From a gamma proteobacterium symbiont of Stewartia floridana (GTDB lineage Bacteria > Pseudomonadota > Gammaproteobacteria > Chromatiales > Chromatiaceae): DNA of 64,000 nt. Within the stretch, counting starts at the first letter, position 1. Every line of letters starts with the position of its first letter. The notes under the pieces are model-generated. The model ran no database searches. It worked only from the letters and a program-made list of their open reading frames with translations, and had not been told where the DNA came from. The stretch lies in contig NAUB01000020.1 of the NCBI GenBank assembly GCA_003676145.1, forward strand, positions 186,001 to 250,000, in the 5' to 3' direction. Of this stretch, positions 18,848-26,902 are shown one piece after another. Position numbers and translations under genes: made by a program.

Positions 18848-18950
18848 AGGCCACTTCAACCGACAGCAAACCAATCAGGCTTTTGAGATCACTCTCAGCT
18901 AACGGATCAATCTCAATTTGAGCCTTTATAGCATCAATCGGAAAGCTTAA

Positions 18951-19433
18951 ATGAATAAATACGCAAATACGCCCATCAAACTCCTTTCCACTTTCATATT
19001 GAGCCTGTTCGCAGCTTTGACAAACGCTGAACTGACACTCAGCGAAGAGCAGATGAAAGAAATCGAGATATCAGGCAAGCACCAGGAGCTGATTGTCGAT
19101 GGCGCTGTAGAGATCATCTGGAATGAGCGCTGCCTAGTCAGTGGCTGCCGGGGACAAGGCTGCAAGTTGCATATCGAGACCGCCGTGATACAAGACCGTA
19201 TCTACATAGACGGCTCAGTCGGCCGATGCGAACACTCGGGACAGTGCGCTGCTTGCATACCCAGCCAGACCACTAAAACTCTAAGCAATCTACCTCAGGG
19301 CGAATATCAGGTATTTACCTCCACAACCAGGGATCCATTCAATTTCACCCGACTGCCGAATAACCTGCCAGAGATCAGCAGCAAGCCAAACAATATCCAT
19401 CAACCAAGCCCTGCACATGGGTCGGGGTACTGA
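18951..19433 (+). CDS. Secreted Cys-rich protein of unknown family, paralogue 2
   Basis: A 160-residue protein with a signal peptide ending near LTNAELT. It is collinear with the previous gene: EIEISGKHQEL, CLVSGCRGQGCK, AVIQDRIYIDG, GRCEHSGQCAACI, and Asn-Leu-Pro before the last strand, with the same six cysteines. The C-terminus adds a short Pro/Asn/Ser tail. The pair arose by tandem duplication and has diverged considerably outside the cysteines. About 100 bases separate them and I saw no terminator between, so they may be cotranscribed. Function unknown. Confidence 0.75.
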   Translation: MNKYANTPIKLLSTFILSLFAALTNAELTLSEEQMKEIEISGKHQELIVDGAVEIIWNERCLVSGCRGQGCKLHIETAVIQDRIYIDGSVGRCEHSGQCAACIPSQTTKTLSNLPQGEYQVFTSTTRDPFNFTRLPNNLPEISSKPNNIHQPSPAHGSGY

Positions 19434-19977
19434 ATTAGCGCCTTGGCTATTTTTCTTTGACAGTTACTCCCTGCCCCCTGCTGATGAGCCATGACAGAGT
19501 GTTTTCACGCCTCATTGATATGGCTGGAGCAAAAACAAGATGTCGCTTAGCAACCATGGTATCGGACAAGCATCGTGGACCGACACTTAAACCCTCAACC
19601 GAGCGAAGCCAAAACGGCCCACTCCCTGCACAACAATGCCGACCGGAAGCCACAGAATCCTACTCGCACATCAAGCTGTATGCGCGATACGCAGCGATTC
19701 CTTTAAAACCGCAGCCGCCGAAGACAACGATCGCGGAACAATCCTATTTTTTTGTTTTTATTTACATTACTAATTAGTTGCCTAATACAAATCTATCCAA
19801 GAGATGTTATCAGCTGAAAAACCCGGAAAGAAAGACAAAACCCATAATATTTCTTTAATTATCATATTGTTATAAATTTTTTTGCTCACAACGAGCAAAG
19901 CTGGCACGCATCCTGTAATAGCTATACCAACGATTCAAAACGAATCATTGATCAACCTAAAAAAGGATACCGAAACC
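19434..19977. other. Intergenic region ahead of the secreted 338-residue protein
   Basis: The first half (to about 19740) has ordinary composition and holds only weak open frames. The second half (19745-19900) is very AT-rich. It holds the promoter block at 19902. I see no gene or RNA that I can support. Confidence 0.55.
19902..19947 (+). promoter_or_regulatory. Shared promoter-like block, copy 3 (sigma-54-like)
   Basis: TGGCACGCATCCTGTA is followed at +29 by CGATTCAAAACGAATCA. The GATTC-N5-GAATC repeat sits at nearly the same place as in the block at 17350. TGGCACG is a perfect -24 element, but the -12 is CTGT instead of TTGC. It is 76 bases ahead of the ATG of the secreted protein. Confidence 0.45.
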
Positions 19978-20994
19978 ATGAAACACCTGACTACCGCACT
20001 GTTACCTCTGCTCATGATCTCTTCCTATGCCAGTCATGCTCAGAACCTTAAAACCGTCCCCCTTCAGGAGAACGGCACAACCACGGCTTACGTCTCAGTA
20101 CCCGCTGATGTCCGTTGCAACGTGCAGATTCCTGACGCACCCACCGCATTCTGCGCCGGCAGTGGCAACCGTATCTACCACCTCACTGCAGCATTCCTGC
20201 AGCACCCGGTGGATCCACAACAGTATTTCAACCAGTTGGTACAACAACTCAGCGCCGAGGCCCCAGAAGCGAAGATCGTAAATCAGTACCGAGTACCCGA
20301 AATCACCCAGCATATGGCAAACCGTGACACCCAACTGGTCTACAAAAACGGACAGCAGGTTGTGACCTACGCGATTGATATCATTGACGCGGAGACCAAT
20401 GAAAAGAGCTCTGCGGCCTTCGTCATCAGCTCTCTGCCGAACAACGGTGCGCCGGTAACCAATGTGGACATCATCGGCTTTACCGCACCCATGTCAGGCT
20501 CATCCGACTTCAGCGGTGTACGCAGTGAAATGATCCGTTTTGCCCGCTCCTATCGATTCGATCGCAGCTGGGTACAGGCCGCCAATGCGCAGCACATTCA
20601 ATTTCTCAATAACCAGACTGCAAAAAACAACGCATTCACAGCCCGACAGAATCAGATTCATCAGTCAAATATGAATGCACTGGATCAGAGCTTCAACAGC
20701 TACATGGAGAGAAGCGCAGCGTCCGACCGAGCTCACAGCAGCTACATGAACAACAGCTACGCATCCGACAGTTCGCACAGCTCTTACATCGACTCCATTC
20801 ATGAAAGAGAGCAGATGGTAGACGCCTCGACCGGCACCCGTTACGAGGTTGAAGGTTACTATGACTACAACTACGTAAACCCCAATGATTCAAGCATGTA
20901 CATTCAATCCAACGATCACATGTACAACCCTAACGTAAATCTGAATCAGGGCGAAAACTACAACCTGCTACAGCCTTACAACGGCAACTACTAG
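19978..20994 (+). CDS. Secreted Ser/Tyr/Asn-rich protein of unknown function
   Basis: The start at 19978 is preferred because AAAAAAGGA precedes it and a signal peptide follows at once (MKHLTTALLPLLMISSYASHA); the frame is open upstream to 19882 but lacks these signals. The 338-residue product has a globular part (about 22-195, two cysteines) and then a low-complexity tail with imperfect repeats of the type SYM..S.ASD..HSSY. It ends in a Tyr/Asn-rich stretch (GYYDYNYVNPND, LLQPYNGNY). Such tails occur in surface and matrix proteins. It has its own promoter block and terminator, so it is a single-gene unit and probably a major product of the regulon. Family not recognised. Confidence 0.75.
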   Translation: MKHLTTALLPLLMISSYASHAQNLKTVPLQENGTTTAYVSVPADVRCNVQIPDAPTAFCAGSGNRIYHLTAAFLQHPVDPQQYFNQLVQQLSAEAPEAKIVNQYRVPEITQHMANRDTQLVYKNGQQVVTYAIDIIDAETNEKSSAAFVISSLPNNGAPVTNVDIIGFTAPMSGSSDFSGVRSEMIRFARSYRFDRSWVQAANAQHIQFLNNQTAKNNAFTARQNQIHQSNMNALDQSFNSYMERSAASDRAHSSYMNNSYASDSSHSSYIDSIHEREQMVDASTGTRYEVEGYYDYNYVNPNDSSMYIQSNDHMYNPNVNLNQGENYNLLQPYNGNY

Positions 20995-21031
20995 AGCGAC
21001 AACAGAAGATCCTGTTGGAACTCCATCAACG

Positions 21032-21075
21032 GACACCGCGATCGGGAGACCACTCTTGACCGCGGTGTCTTTTTT
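21032..21075 (+). terminator. Rho-independent terminator
   Basis: GACACCGCG (21032-21040) pairs perfectly with CGCGGTGTC (21061-21069) and is followed by six T. It ends the transcript of the secreted protein gene at 19978. Confidence 0.85.
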
Positions 21076-21298
21076 AATGCCATTTTATCGTGCTAGGATT
21101 CTGATGAGATTTCGACACAAGGACAATCGAAGGCATGGATCACCCGCTTCACTCACCCTTCAGACCAACTTTCCATTGTTCAGCGTATTTCGAGCATGTT
21201 AACCGTCACTCATAAAGTGTGACAGATAACAGAAGACTCTTGAGCAATAAAATGCACATCAACAACACACGAAATGAGAAATAAATGCAGGAGTTATT

Positions 21299-21613
21299 AT
21301 GTTAGTTACCAATATCGAGATTCTGCCTGACAAACGGATTATGGAACATCTGGGCCTGGTCCAGGGCAGCTCCGTACGCGCCAAGCATGTAGGACGGGAT
21401 ATCATGGCCGGCCTGAAAAATATTTTTGGTGGTGAGCTGAAAGGTTATACAGAGCTTCTCCAGGAGTCCCGCGCCGAGGCCATGGAGCGTATGATCGAGC
21501 AGGCGGAAGCCGTCGGCGCCAATGCGGTTCTGAATGTACGTTTTTCCACATCCAGTGTTGCCGCTGGGGCTGCGGAACTTTTTGCCTACGGAACCGCTGT
21601 CGTGCTGGAGTGA
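21299..21613 (+). CDS. UPF0145/YbjQ-family heavy-metal-binding-like protein
   Basis: A 104-residue cytosolic protein matching the small UPF0145 (YbjQ) family almost end to end: VQGSSVRAKHVGRDIMAGLKNIFGG, EAMERMIEQAEAVGANAVLNVRF and a C-terminal AYGTAVVLE. Members form pentameric alpha/beta rings; their function is unproven. CAGGAG precedes the ATG. The next gene encodes the same fold with a membrane anchor and is followed by an M48 protease, so the three make an operon. Confidence 0.85.
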   Translation: MLVTNIEILPDKRIMEHLGLVQGSSVRAKHVGRDIMAGLKNIFGGELKGYTELLQESRAEAMERMIEQAEAVGANAVLNVRFSTSSVAAGAAELFAYGTAVVLE

Positions 21614-21617
21614 TCAC

Positions 21618-22067
21618 ATGATCGATCTGATAATACTGGTTACCCTGCTGGCATTGGGTTATGGCTTCGGCAGTTACGCTGAAAGCAGACACTATAAATC
21701 CATTATCGCCAGAGAGAATAGACTACGTCATATTCCGGCGGTCACCTCCAGATTCCCCCCGATGAACAATAACAGCAGAGATGCTGAACTGGTCAGTGGC
21801 AGTGTGGTGATCTCGGTGGACTATTTCAAACGCTTCATTGCCGCACTGAGAAACCTGGTAGGCGGCCGGGTCACCTCCTATGAGAGCCTGGTTGATCGCG
21901 CCAGACGGGAAGCCATACTGCGCATGAAGGCGCAGGCCGAACAGCTCAATGCCGACATTGTCTTCAATGTAAAACTGGAGACCTCCAGCATTCATAAGGG
22001 AAGAGGCAACAGCATCGGTTCTGTCGAAGTCCTGGCCTACGGCACCGCTTTAAAGACACAACAGTAA
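21618..22067 (+). CDS. Membrane-anchored UPF0145-like protein
   Basis: The ATG at 21618 lies four bases after the previous stop; the product is 149 residues. An N-terminal membrane span (MIDLIILVTLLALGYGFG) is followed by a UPF0145-like domain at about 50-148: SGSVVISVDYFKRFIAALRNLVGG, REAILRMKAQAEQLNADIVFNVKLETSS, AYGTAL. It is a diverged paralogue of the preceding gene with an added anchor. The pair may form mixed rings at the membrane. Function unknown. Confidence 0.8.
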   Translation: MIDLIILVTLLALGYGFGSYAESRHYKSIIARENRLRHIPAVTSRFPPMNNNSRDAELVSGSVVISVDYFKRFIAALRNLVGGRVTSYESLVDRARREAILRMKAQAEQLNADIVFNVKLETSSIHKGRGNSIGSVEVLAYGTALKTQQ

Positions 22068-22075
22068 CCACCCTC

Positions 22076-22936
22076 ATGAAATACAGCAATCCGCAGATTC
22101 CCGAAGGGATCAACACCAGCAAGCAGCATCCGCTGAAAGAGTTCTTGATGCTCACATCCGGGGTGCTTGTGCTGATTGTCGCAGCGGTGCTTTTGTTGGG
22201 ATTTTTCGCTGACAAACTGGCCCACCACATCCCCTTTGAGGTGGAGTTGAAGATCGTTTCCCAGGAGTTGCTGGATGCGCCGGAACCGGGCCCCATGCAG
22301 AGCTATCTTGAAGGATTAACCGAGCGGATAGTCAGTGCTCAGGGGCTATCAGAAGAGATGCCGATCACCGTGCACTATGTGGATGACGACACGGTCAATG
22401 CCTTCGCCACACTGGGTGGCCACATCTATATGTTTCGCGGTCTGCTGGAAAAACTGCCGAATGAAAACGCCCTGGCAATGGTGCTCGCCCATGAGATCGC
22501 CCATGTCAAACATCGTCACCCGATCCGCAGCCTTGGGCGCGGTATTACCATCGGACTGGCCCTCTCCATGGTCAGCGGCACGCTGGGTGACATGATGGCC
22601 AATCAGATCGTCAGCAATACAGGCATGGTCACCTCGTTGACCTTCAGTCGGGATCAGGAGCGCGAGTCCGACAAGACCGCACTGGAGACTCTGATGGTGC
22701 TCTACGGCAATGTGGTCGGTGCCGATCAGCTGTTCGTGGTGCTGCAGAACGCTGAAGGGAGGATGAAAGTACCGGAATTTTTCAGCACCCACCCTCTGTC
22801 GGAAAAGCGCATTCAACATATCCATGCATTTGGCAGAGAGCTTTCCAATTCGACAACCACGCAGCAGGCCACACCGCTTCCGCTGGACTTTCCCAACTGG
22901 CTGAGCCTGGAGACCACTGAAAAAGAGCACGAATAA
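22076..22936 (+). CDS. M48-family membrane zinc metalloprotease
   Basis: A 286-residue protein with one membrane span at about 25-44 and an M48 peptidase domain. The zinc motif HEIAH gives His139, Glu140 and His143, and a downstream RDQERESDKTA supplies the glutamate ligand. It is of the Ste24/HtpX/BepA type but has only one obvious span and no TPR region, so the catalytic part probably faces the periplasm. Eight bases separate it from the UPF0145-like gene. The operon suggests that the UPF0145 proteins regulate or feed the protease, as HflKC-type partners do for other proteases; this is speculation. Confidence 0.88.
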   Translation: MKYSNPQIPEGINTSKQHPLKEFLMLTSGVLVLIVAAVLLLGFFADKLAHHIPFEVELKIVSQELLDAPEPGPMQSYLEGLTERIVSAQGLSEEMPITVHYVDDDTVNAFATLGGHIYMFRGLLEKLPNENALAMVLAHEIAHVKHRHPIRSLGRGITIGLALSMVSGTLGDMMANQIVSNTGMVTSLTFSRDQERESDKTALETLMVLYGNVVGADQLFVVLQNAEGRMKVPEFFSTHPLSEKRIQHIHAFGRELSNSTTTQQATPLPLDFPNWLSLETTEKEHE

Positions 22937-22949
22937 TTCACCTTAACGC

Positions 22950-22974
22950 CCCTCTCCCACAAGGGGAGAGGGGA
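22950..22974. repeat. Perfect hairpin after the M48 operon
   Basis: CCCCTCTCCC pairs with GGGAGAGGGG over a five-base loop. There is no T run, so this is a REP-like palindrome that may stop or stabilise the M48 transcript. Confidence 0.6.
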
Positions 22975-23017
22975 GCTATATGACCAAACAATTCGCCACA
23001 CTGATGCTTTCAAGAGT

Positions 23018-23040
23018 GTAGGGCGGGGCCATGCCCCACC
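23018..23040. repeat. Dispersed repeat with GGGGC/GCCCC hairpin
   Basis: The sequence GTAGGGCGGGGCCATGCCCC resembles GTAGGGTGCGGCTTGCCGCA at 44638. Both have the frame GTAGGG, a short palindrome, then CCACC or GCACC. This indicates a small dispersed repeat family. Confidence 0.5.
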
Positions 23041-23152
23041 TAACAGGATTTGAGTAAGGACCATACAGGTCCGTTGCATATTGCCTCGATAAGATTATGA
23101 ACCTTTGATTGGCAGTTACTGCCTCGGCTTACACCCCTCAAAATCAGCTACC

Positions 23153-25957
23153 TCACAAAACATCCCTGACCAGACGTACATAGTTATACATGCGCGTGGC
23201 ATCCCCCTGTGGACTGTTACCAAAGTAATAGCCATCGGTGACATAGGTATAAGCACTGAAGTCACCATCTTTCTGATCACTGCGCTGGGCTCCGGCACCG
23301 TGAACATCGAGCCAGCTGCTGTTCATATACCCCATCGCCCGGCCAAAACAGAGATAGACAGCTGAGCTTCCTGACCCATCCTGACGGATATGGGTGGTAC
23401 CGCTCCAGAACCAGGGGTAGTCTTCATTCCCATCTTCATTGGTGATCTGGGTTGTGTTGAAGATCGGATTGATGGCTGCACTGGCCGTAACACTGGGCGC
23501 CCGGCTGTAGTCGAGAATACTCTGCATCTCTTTGGCATTCGGCAGACGCCAATCACTGTAGCCCAGGTAGGCCTCACTGTTCTTCTGTTGTACCCAGGCC
23601 AGGGCATCCGCCCAAAGCATGCCGCTGCCACTGTCGTCCTGGGCCCACATCAGATTGGTCGCCCGGTCGGTCACCGTAGCATCCCCATTGTCGTTGAAAT
23701 CGTTGACTCCATACTCTGTGTTACCGCGAACGAAGAGAGCAAAATTACTCTTCACCACCGGGCCAGCCGTTGGATAGCCCTTGATACGTCCATCAGCGAG
23801 ATTGAGTCCGAAGGCGGCGGATTGGTTACCGAAGACGTAGTCCACATAGGCATTGTCTGACCAGTACTGGGCATCGATGACCCGTTCACCAGCTGCCGTG
23901 TCCCCGTAGGCGAAATCAAAGTAGTCTGTATCGATAAACGGCGTGAGATTACTGGTATCGTCACTCATCGGGTCGGTGCCGTTGAAGTTCATCAACGAAT
24001 AGAGCTCTTTAATGGTGGGCAACCGCCAGTCGCTAAAGCCACCGTAGTTGATGCCATTCAAACTATCCGGATAGCTCTGCGCTTCGGAGAAGGTGAGCTT
24101 ATCGTCCGAGTCGATATCGTTATCGGCGTTGAGATCGCCGCTGCGAGTCCAGGTCAGCCCGGTGACATTGTCATAAACGGTAAGCCCGTCGTCACTGAGG
24201 GTATAACTCGGCTGATTACCATTGAACTGCGCATCCTGACCATAGAATGTCTCATGCGAAGCCGGGGTGGAGATTTCCGAACTGTTGTCGAAGAAAAGCT
24301 GTTGACCGGTATCGACTATGGGGTAGCCGGAAACTGAAGCGCTTTCACTATCAGTATGAACGGTAACCGTAGCGGTATCGTTACCAGTTGCCCCTGAATC
24401 ATCGGTGACCAGTAATCCGACGGTAAAATTGCCACTCTCATTTGCCGGAAAATCGGCTGTATATCCGCTTGCGTCATCGTAAAGACCGTCATTATCGAGA
24501 TCCCAGGCATAGCTGACAATGGTGCCGTCCGCGTCACTTGAGGCGGAGCCGTCCAGCGCAATCAGCGTACCCGGATCCCCGCTGTAGGGCCCACCTGCAT
24601 CCGCGGTCGGGGCCTGGTTGGATGTCTCATCATCCAACGCGGTACCGTCAAATCCGGAGTAACTGGCAAGATATCGCTCAACACGGAAGACCGAACCCGT
24701 ATCCGTATACTCCCAAACCGTCTCCCCCGCCTCGGTGACCTCGAAGAAGTGGGCGCTTGGCCCATCACAGATCAATGTATTGCCATTCGACAGGCGTTGT
24801 TGACCGGAGATATTGCGGGCATAGAAATCGGTCGGATTTTCCGCTGTATAGCCCCAGGTCAGTCCACTCGGCCCATAGGCGGCACCTGATGCCAGGGTAT
24901 AACTGTTATCCGCTTCCAGGGGCGGGGTGATTTCATCGATGGAGGAGTAGTTGCCCTCAGGACGGCCTCCCCCATTATTGAAAATGATGATGTTGCCCGC
25001 ACCGGGATAACCCGCTTCGATCCACTCCCCATCGTGGGGCACGAACAGCATCTGCTCATCGGCGGTGCCCGCATCGTACGCCTGGGGGTTACCCCATCGA
25101 TAGAGCAGATCCCCACCCTTACCGCTGTTGCCACCGCTATGACCGGCCGCCTCTGCTGTGGTAGTGGAGTGATCGATGACCCAGATCTCACTGAAGTTAT
25201 GTACCGTCAGGAGGATCTGATCCAACTCCGCGTTGTAGTCCACCGCATTGATATGGGTCCAGTCTGCAGAACTGTTGATGGCAAAATTCAGATCGATCAA
25301 CTCCGGGTGATCGGCAACCACGCCGTAGTTGCTCTTGCTCGCATCGTAGTCTTGTATCAGGTGGTCCCAGATATGCCACTGCCAGACAATCGTGCCGCCG
25401 TCGCTGCCGCTCGGTTCGACTTCAATGATACTGTCGGGCCACAATGCCCCTTCTGACAGGAGTGCCGGATCTCGCCCTGCCTGCAGAGCCTGAGCCTCGC
25501 TCTTATACTGCCAGGCGATCATCAGCAGATTGCCGTTGGGCAGCATCTCCACATCGTGATGCTGCAGGTGGGTTGTACTTGAATAGGTATACTCCCAGGT
25601 GACGTTCCCGTTCCAGTCGATTGTCTGCACGATACCGCCAGCACCCCCAGCATTGAAACTGCTGTTGGCCAGATTACCGGTGTGCAGCAGCGAGCCGTCT
25701 TTCAGCAGATAGATCGCGTTCCCCGGTCGATAGTCACTGGCCCAGCTATGCACAGCATTACCGTCGTTATCCATCAGATAGGTGGTGGTTGAGTCGAGCC
25801 TGGCGTAGAGGGTGTAACCCTGCTGGGAACTGCCCTCAACGGTTGTATCAGCGGCACTCTCCCCGGATGAGGAACCCCCTCCACCACAGCCGGCGAGCAG
25901 GGTGATCAACAGAGCAAGGATGAAGGTTGCTTTACTGGATTGCATGAGCGGTTTCAT
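23153..25957 (-). CDS. Lipoprotein: arylsulfotransferase-like propeller + PKD + two DUF1566 domains
   Basis: A 934-residue protein. The lipobox is TLLAGC (Cys24), followed by a Gly/Ser linker. Residues 45-440 look like an arylsulfate sulfotransferase (ASST) beta-propeller (YLMDNDGNAVHSW, IVQTIDWNGNVTWEYTYSS, LQHHDVEMLPNGNLLMIAW, TLICDGPSAHFFEVTEAGE). Residues 448-535 are a PKD domain (ADAGGPYSGDPGTLIALDGS). Two DUF1566 modules follow (FSDWRLPTIKELYSL, YSDWRLPNAKEMQSIL). Bacterial ASST moves sulfate between phenols in the periplasm; here the histidine in HLQHHDVEML is a candidate active residue. It is probably at the outer membrane or surface. The combination is unusual. Its final module resembles the protein at 30157. 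The start could also be the ATG four codons later. Confidence 0.75.
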   Translation of the reverse strand: MKPLMQSSKATFILALLITLLAGCGGGGSSSGESAADTTVEGSSQQGYTLYARLDSTTTYLMDNDGNAVHSWASDYRPGNAIYLLKDGSLLHTGNLANSSFNAGGAGGIVQTIDWNGNVTWEYTYSSTTHLQHHDVEMLPNGNLLMIAWQYKSEAQALQAGRDPALLSEGALWPDSIIEVEPSGSDGGTIVWQWHIWDHLIQDYDASKSNYGVVADHPELIDLNFAINSSADWTHINAVDYNAELDQILLTVHNFSEIWVIDHSTTTAEAAGHSGGNSGKGGDLLYRWGNPQAYDAGTADEQMLFVPHDGEWIEAGYPGAGNIIIFNNGGGRPEGNYSSIDEITPPLEADNSYTLASGAAYGPSGLTWGYTAENPTDFYARNISGQQRLSNGNTLICDGPSAHFFEVTEAGETVWEYTDTGSVFRVERYLASYSGFDGTALDDETSNQAPTADAGGPYSGDPGTLIALDGSASSDADGTIVSYAWDLDNDGLYDDASGYTADFPANESGNFTVGLLVTDDSGATGNDTATVTVHTDSESASVSGYPIVDTGQQLFFDNSSEISTPASHETFYGQDAQFNGNQPSYTLSDDGLTVYDNVTGLTWTRSGDLNADNDIDSDDKLTFSEAQSYPDSLNGINYGGFSDWRLPTIKELYSLMNFNGTDPMSDDTSNLTPFIDTDYFDFAYGDTAAGERVIDAQYWSDNAYVDYVFGNQSAAFGLNLADGRIKGYPTAGPVVKSNFALFVRGNTEYGVNDFNDNGDATVTDRATNLMWAQDDSGSGMLWADALAWVQQKNSEAYLGYSDWRLPNAKEMQSILDYSRAPSVTASAAINPIFNTTQITNEDGNEDYPWFWSGTTHIRQDGSGSSAVYLCFGRAMGYMNSSWLDVHGAGAQRSDQKDGDFSAYTYVTDGYYFGNSPQGDATRMYNYVRLVRDVL

Positions 25958-26014
25958 GGTGTCTGTAAACCGGTTTACAACTGAAGTTGTCCGCTTGTCT
26001 GGCTTTCAAGGCGA

Positions 26015-26902
26015 TCAATCATGTTCGGCGACAACCCGATTCCTGCCACTTAGCTTGGCCCGATAAAGCGCATCATCGGCACGCTTGAAGAGCGTCTCAT
26101 CCCTGTCGGCGCCATACAGGGTTGCAATACCGCAAGAGGCGGTCAGATTGAAATCGAGCGCATTGAGACAGCAGCCACTTTGCCGAATGACCTGGCAGAT
26201 CTTCTCTGCCAGAACCCGTGCACCTTCGGCATCGCAATCCGGCAGCAGCGCGACAAACTCTTCACCACCGTAACGGGCGGTAAAATCGCTCTCCCGCAGA
26301 TGGGATTGAATCACCTGGGCGACACAGCGGATCACGTCGTCACCAAAAGGGTGCCCATAGTTGTCGTTGATCTTTTTGAAATGATCGATATCCCAGACCG
26401 CCAGGGAGAGCGGTGAACCAGTGCGTTCGCTTCGCGCGACTTCAGACTTCAAGCGAGCCGCAAAGGCGCGCCGGTTTGGGATTGCGGTCAGCGGATCGAT
26501 CTGTGCAAGTCGGCGCTCCACCTCCAGCTGCTGTTGCAACACCTCGACCTGGCGCTCAAGTTCTTCAACCCGGTTTTGCAATCTCTGTTCAGGTTTTGCT
26601 GAAAGCAGAGCACTGTCGGGAGATTGATCGGACTGAAACGCCTGAGCCTCATCTTTCACCAGTCTGAGGTTGTTTTTTTTCAGCCGATTAGAATCGGCCG
26701 ATCCCTTGAATTCTGTTCCATCTGTTGATCGATTCATTTGTAAGCCGTTGGTTTGCATGTTTCTGACTCTGTGTTGATATGCCATCCTTGAGAGTAAGAA
26801 TATGCCGACAAATGTGAGGAACTGTGGCGCGAATAAGGAGATATTGTGAAGAATGGTTTGAGCGGTCGCATCCCGTGCGGATGCATACCAGAATAGAGGC
26901 AT
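26015..26902 (-). CDS. Diguanylate cyclase (GGDEF), membrane-anchored
   Basis: From the ATG at 26902 the product has 295 residues; an upstream non-ATG start at 26971 is possible. A hydrophobic segment near the N-terminus (FLTFVGIFLLS) suggests one membrane span. A coiled coil follows, then a GGDEF domain with the active motif GGEEF and, five residues upstream, RESD, the RxxD product-inhibition site. It should make cyclic di-GMP and be feedback-controlled. The ATG faces that of the histidine kinase at 26901 within a single CATG, so the two genes overlap head to head and their promoters must lie inside each other. No strong ribosome-binding site fits the start. Confidence 0.88.
   Translation of the reverse strand: MPLFWYASARDATAQTILHNISLFAPQFLTFVGIFLLSRMAYQHRVRNMQTNGLQMNRSTDGTEFKGSADSNRLKKNNLRLVKDEAQAFQSDQSPDSALLSAKPEQRLQNRVEELERQVEVLQQQLEVERRLAQIDPLTAIPNRRAFAARLKSEVARSERTGSPLSLAVWDIDHFKKINDNYGHPFGDDVIRCVAQVIQSHLRESDFTARYGGEEFVALLPDCDAEGARVLAEKICQVIRQSGCCLNALDFNLTASCGIATLYGADRDETLFKRADDALYRAKLSGRNRVVAEHD

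Noticed and set aside
19457-19777. 106-codon open frame between the Cys-rich genes and the secreted protein
   Set aside because: It has no start signal and no recognisable domain, and runs into the AT-rich region.
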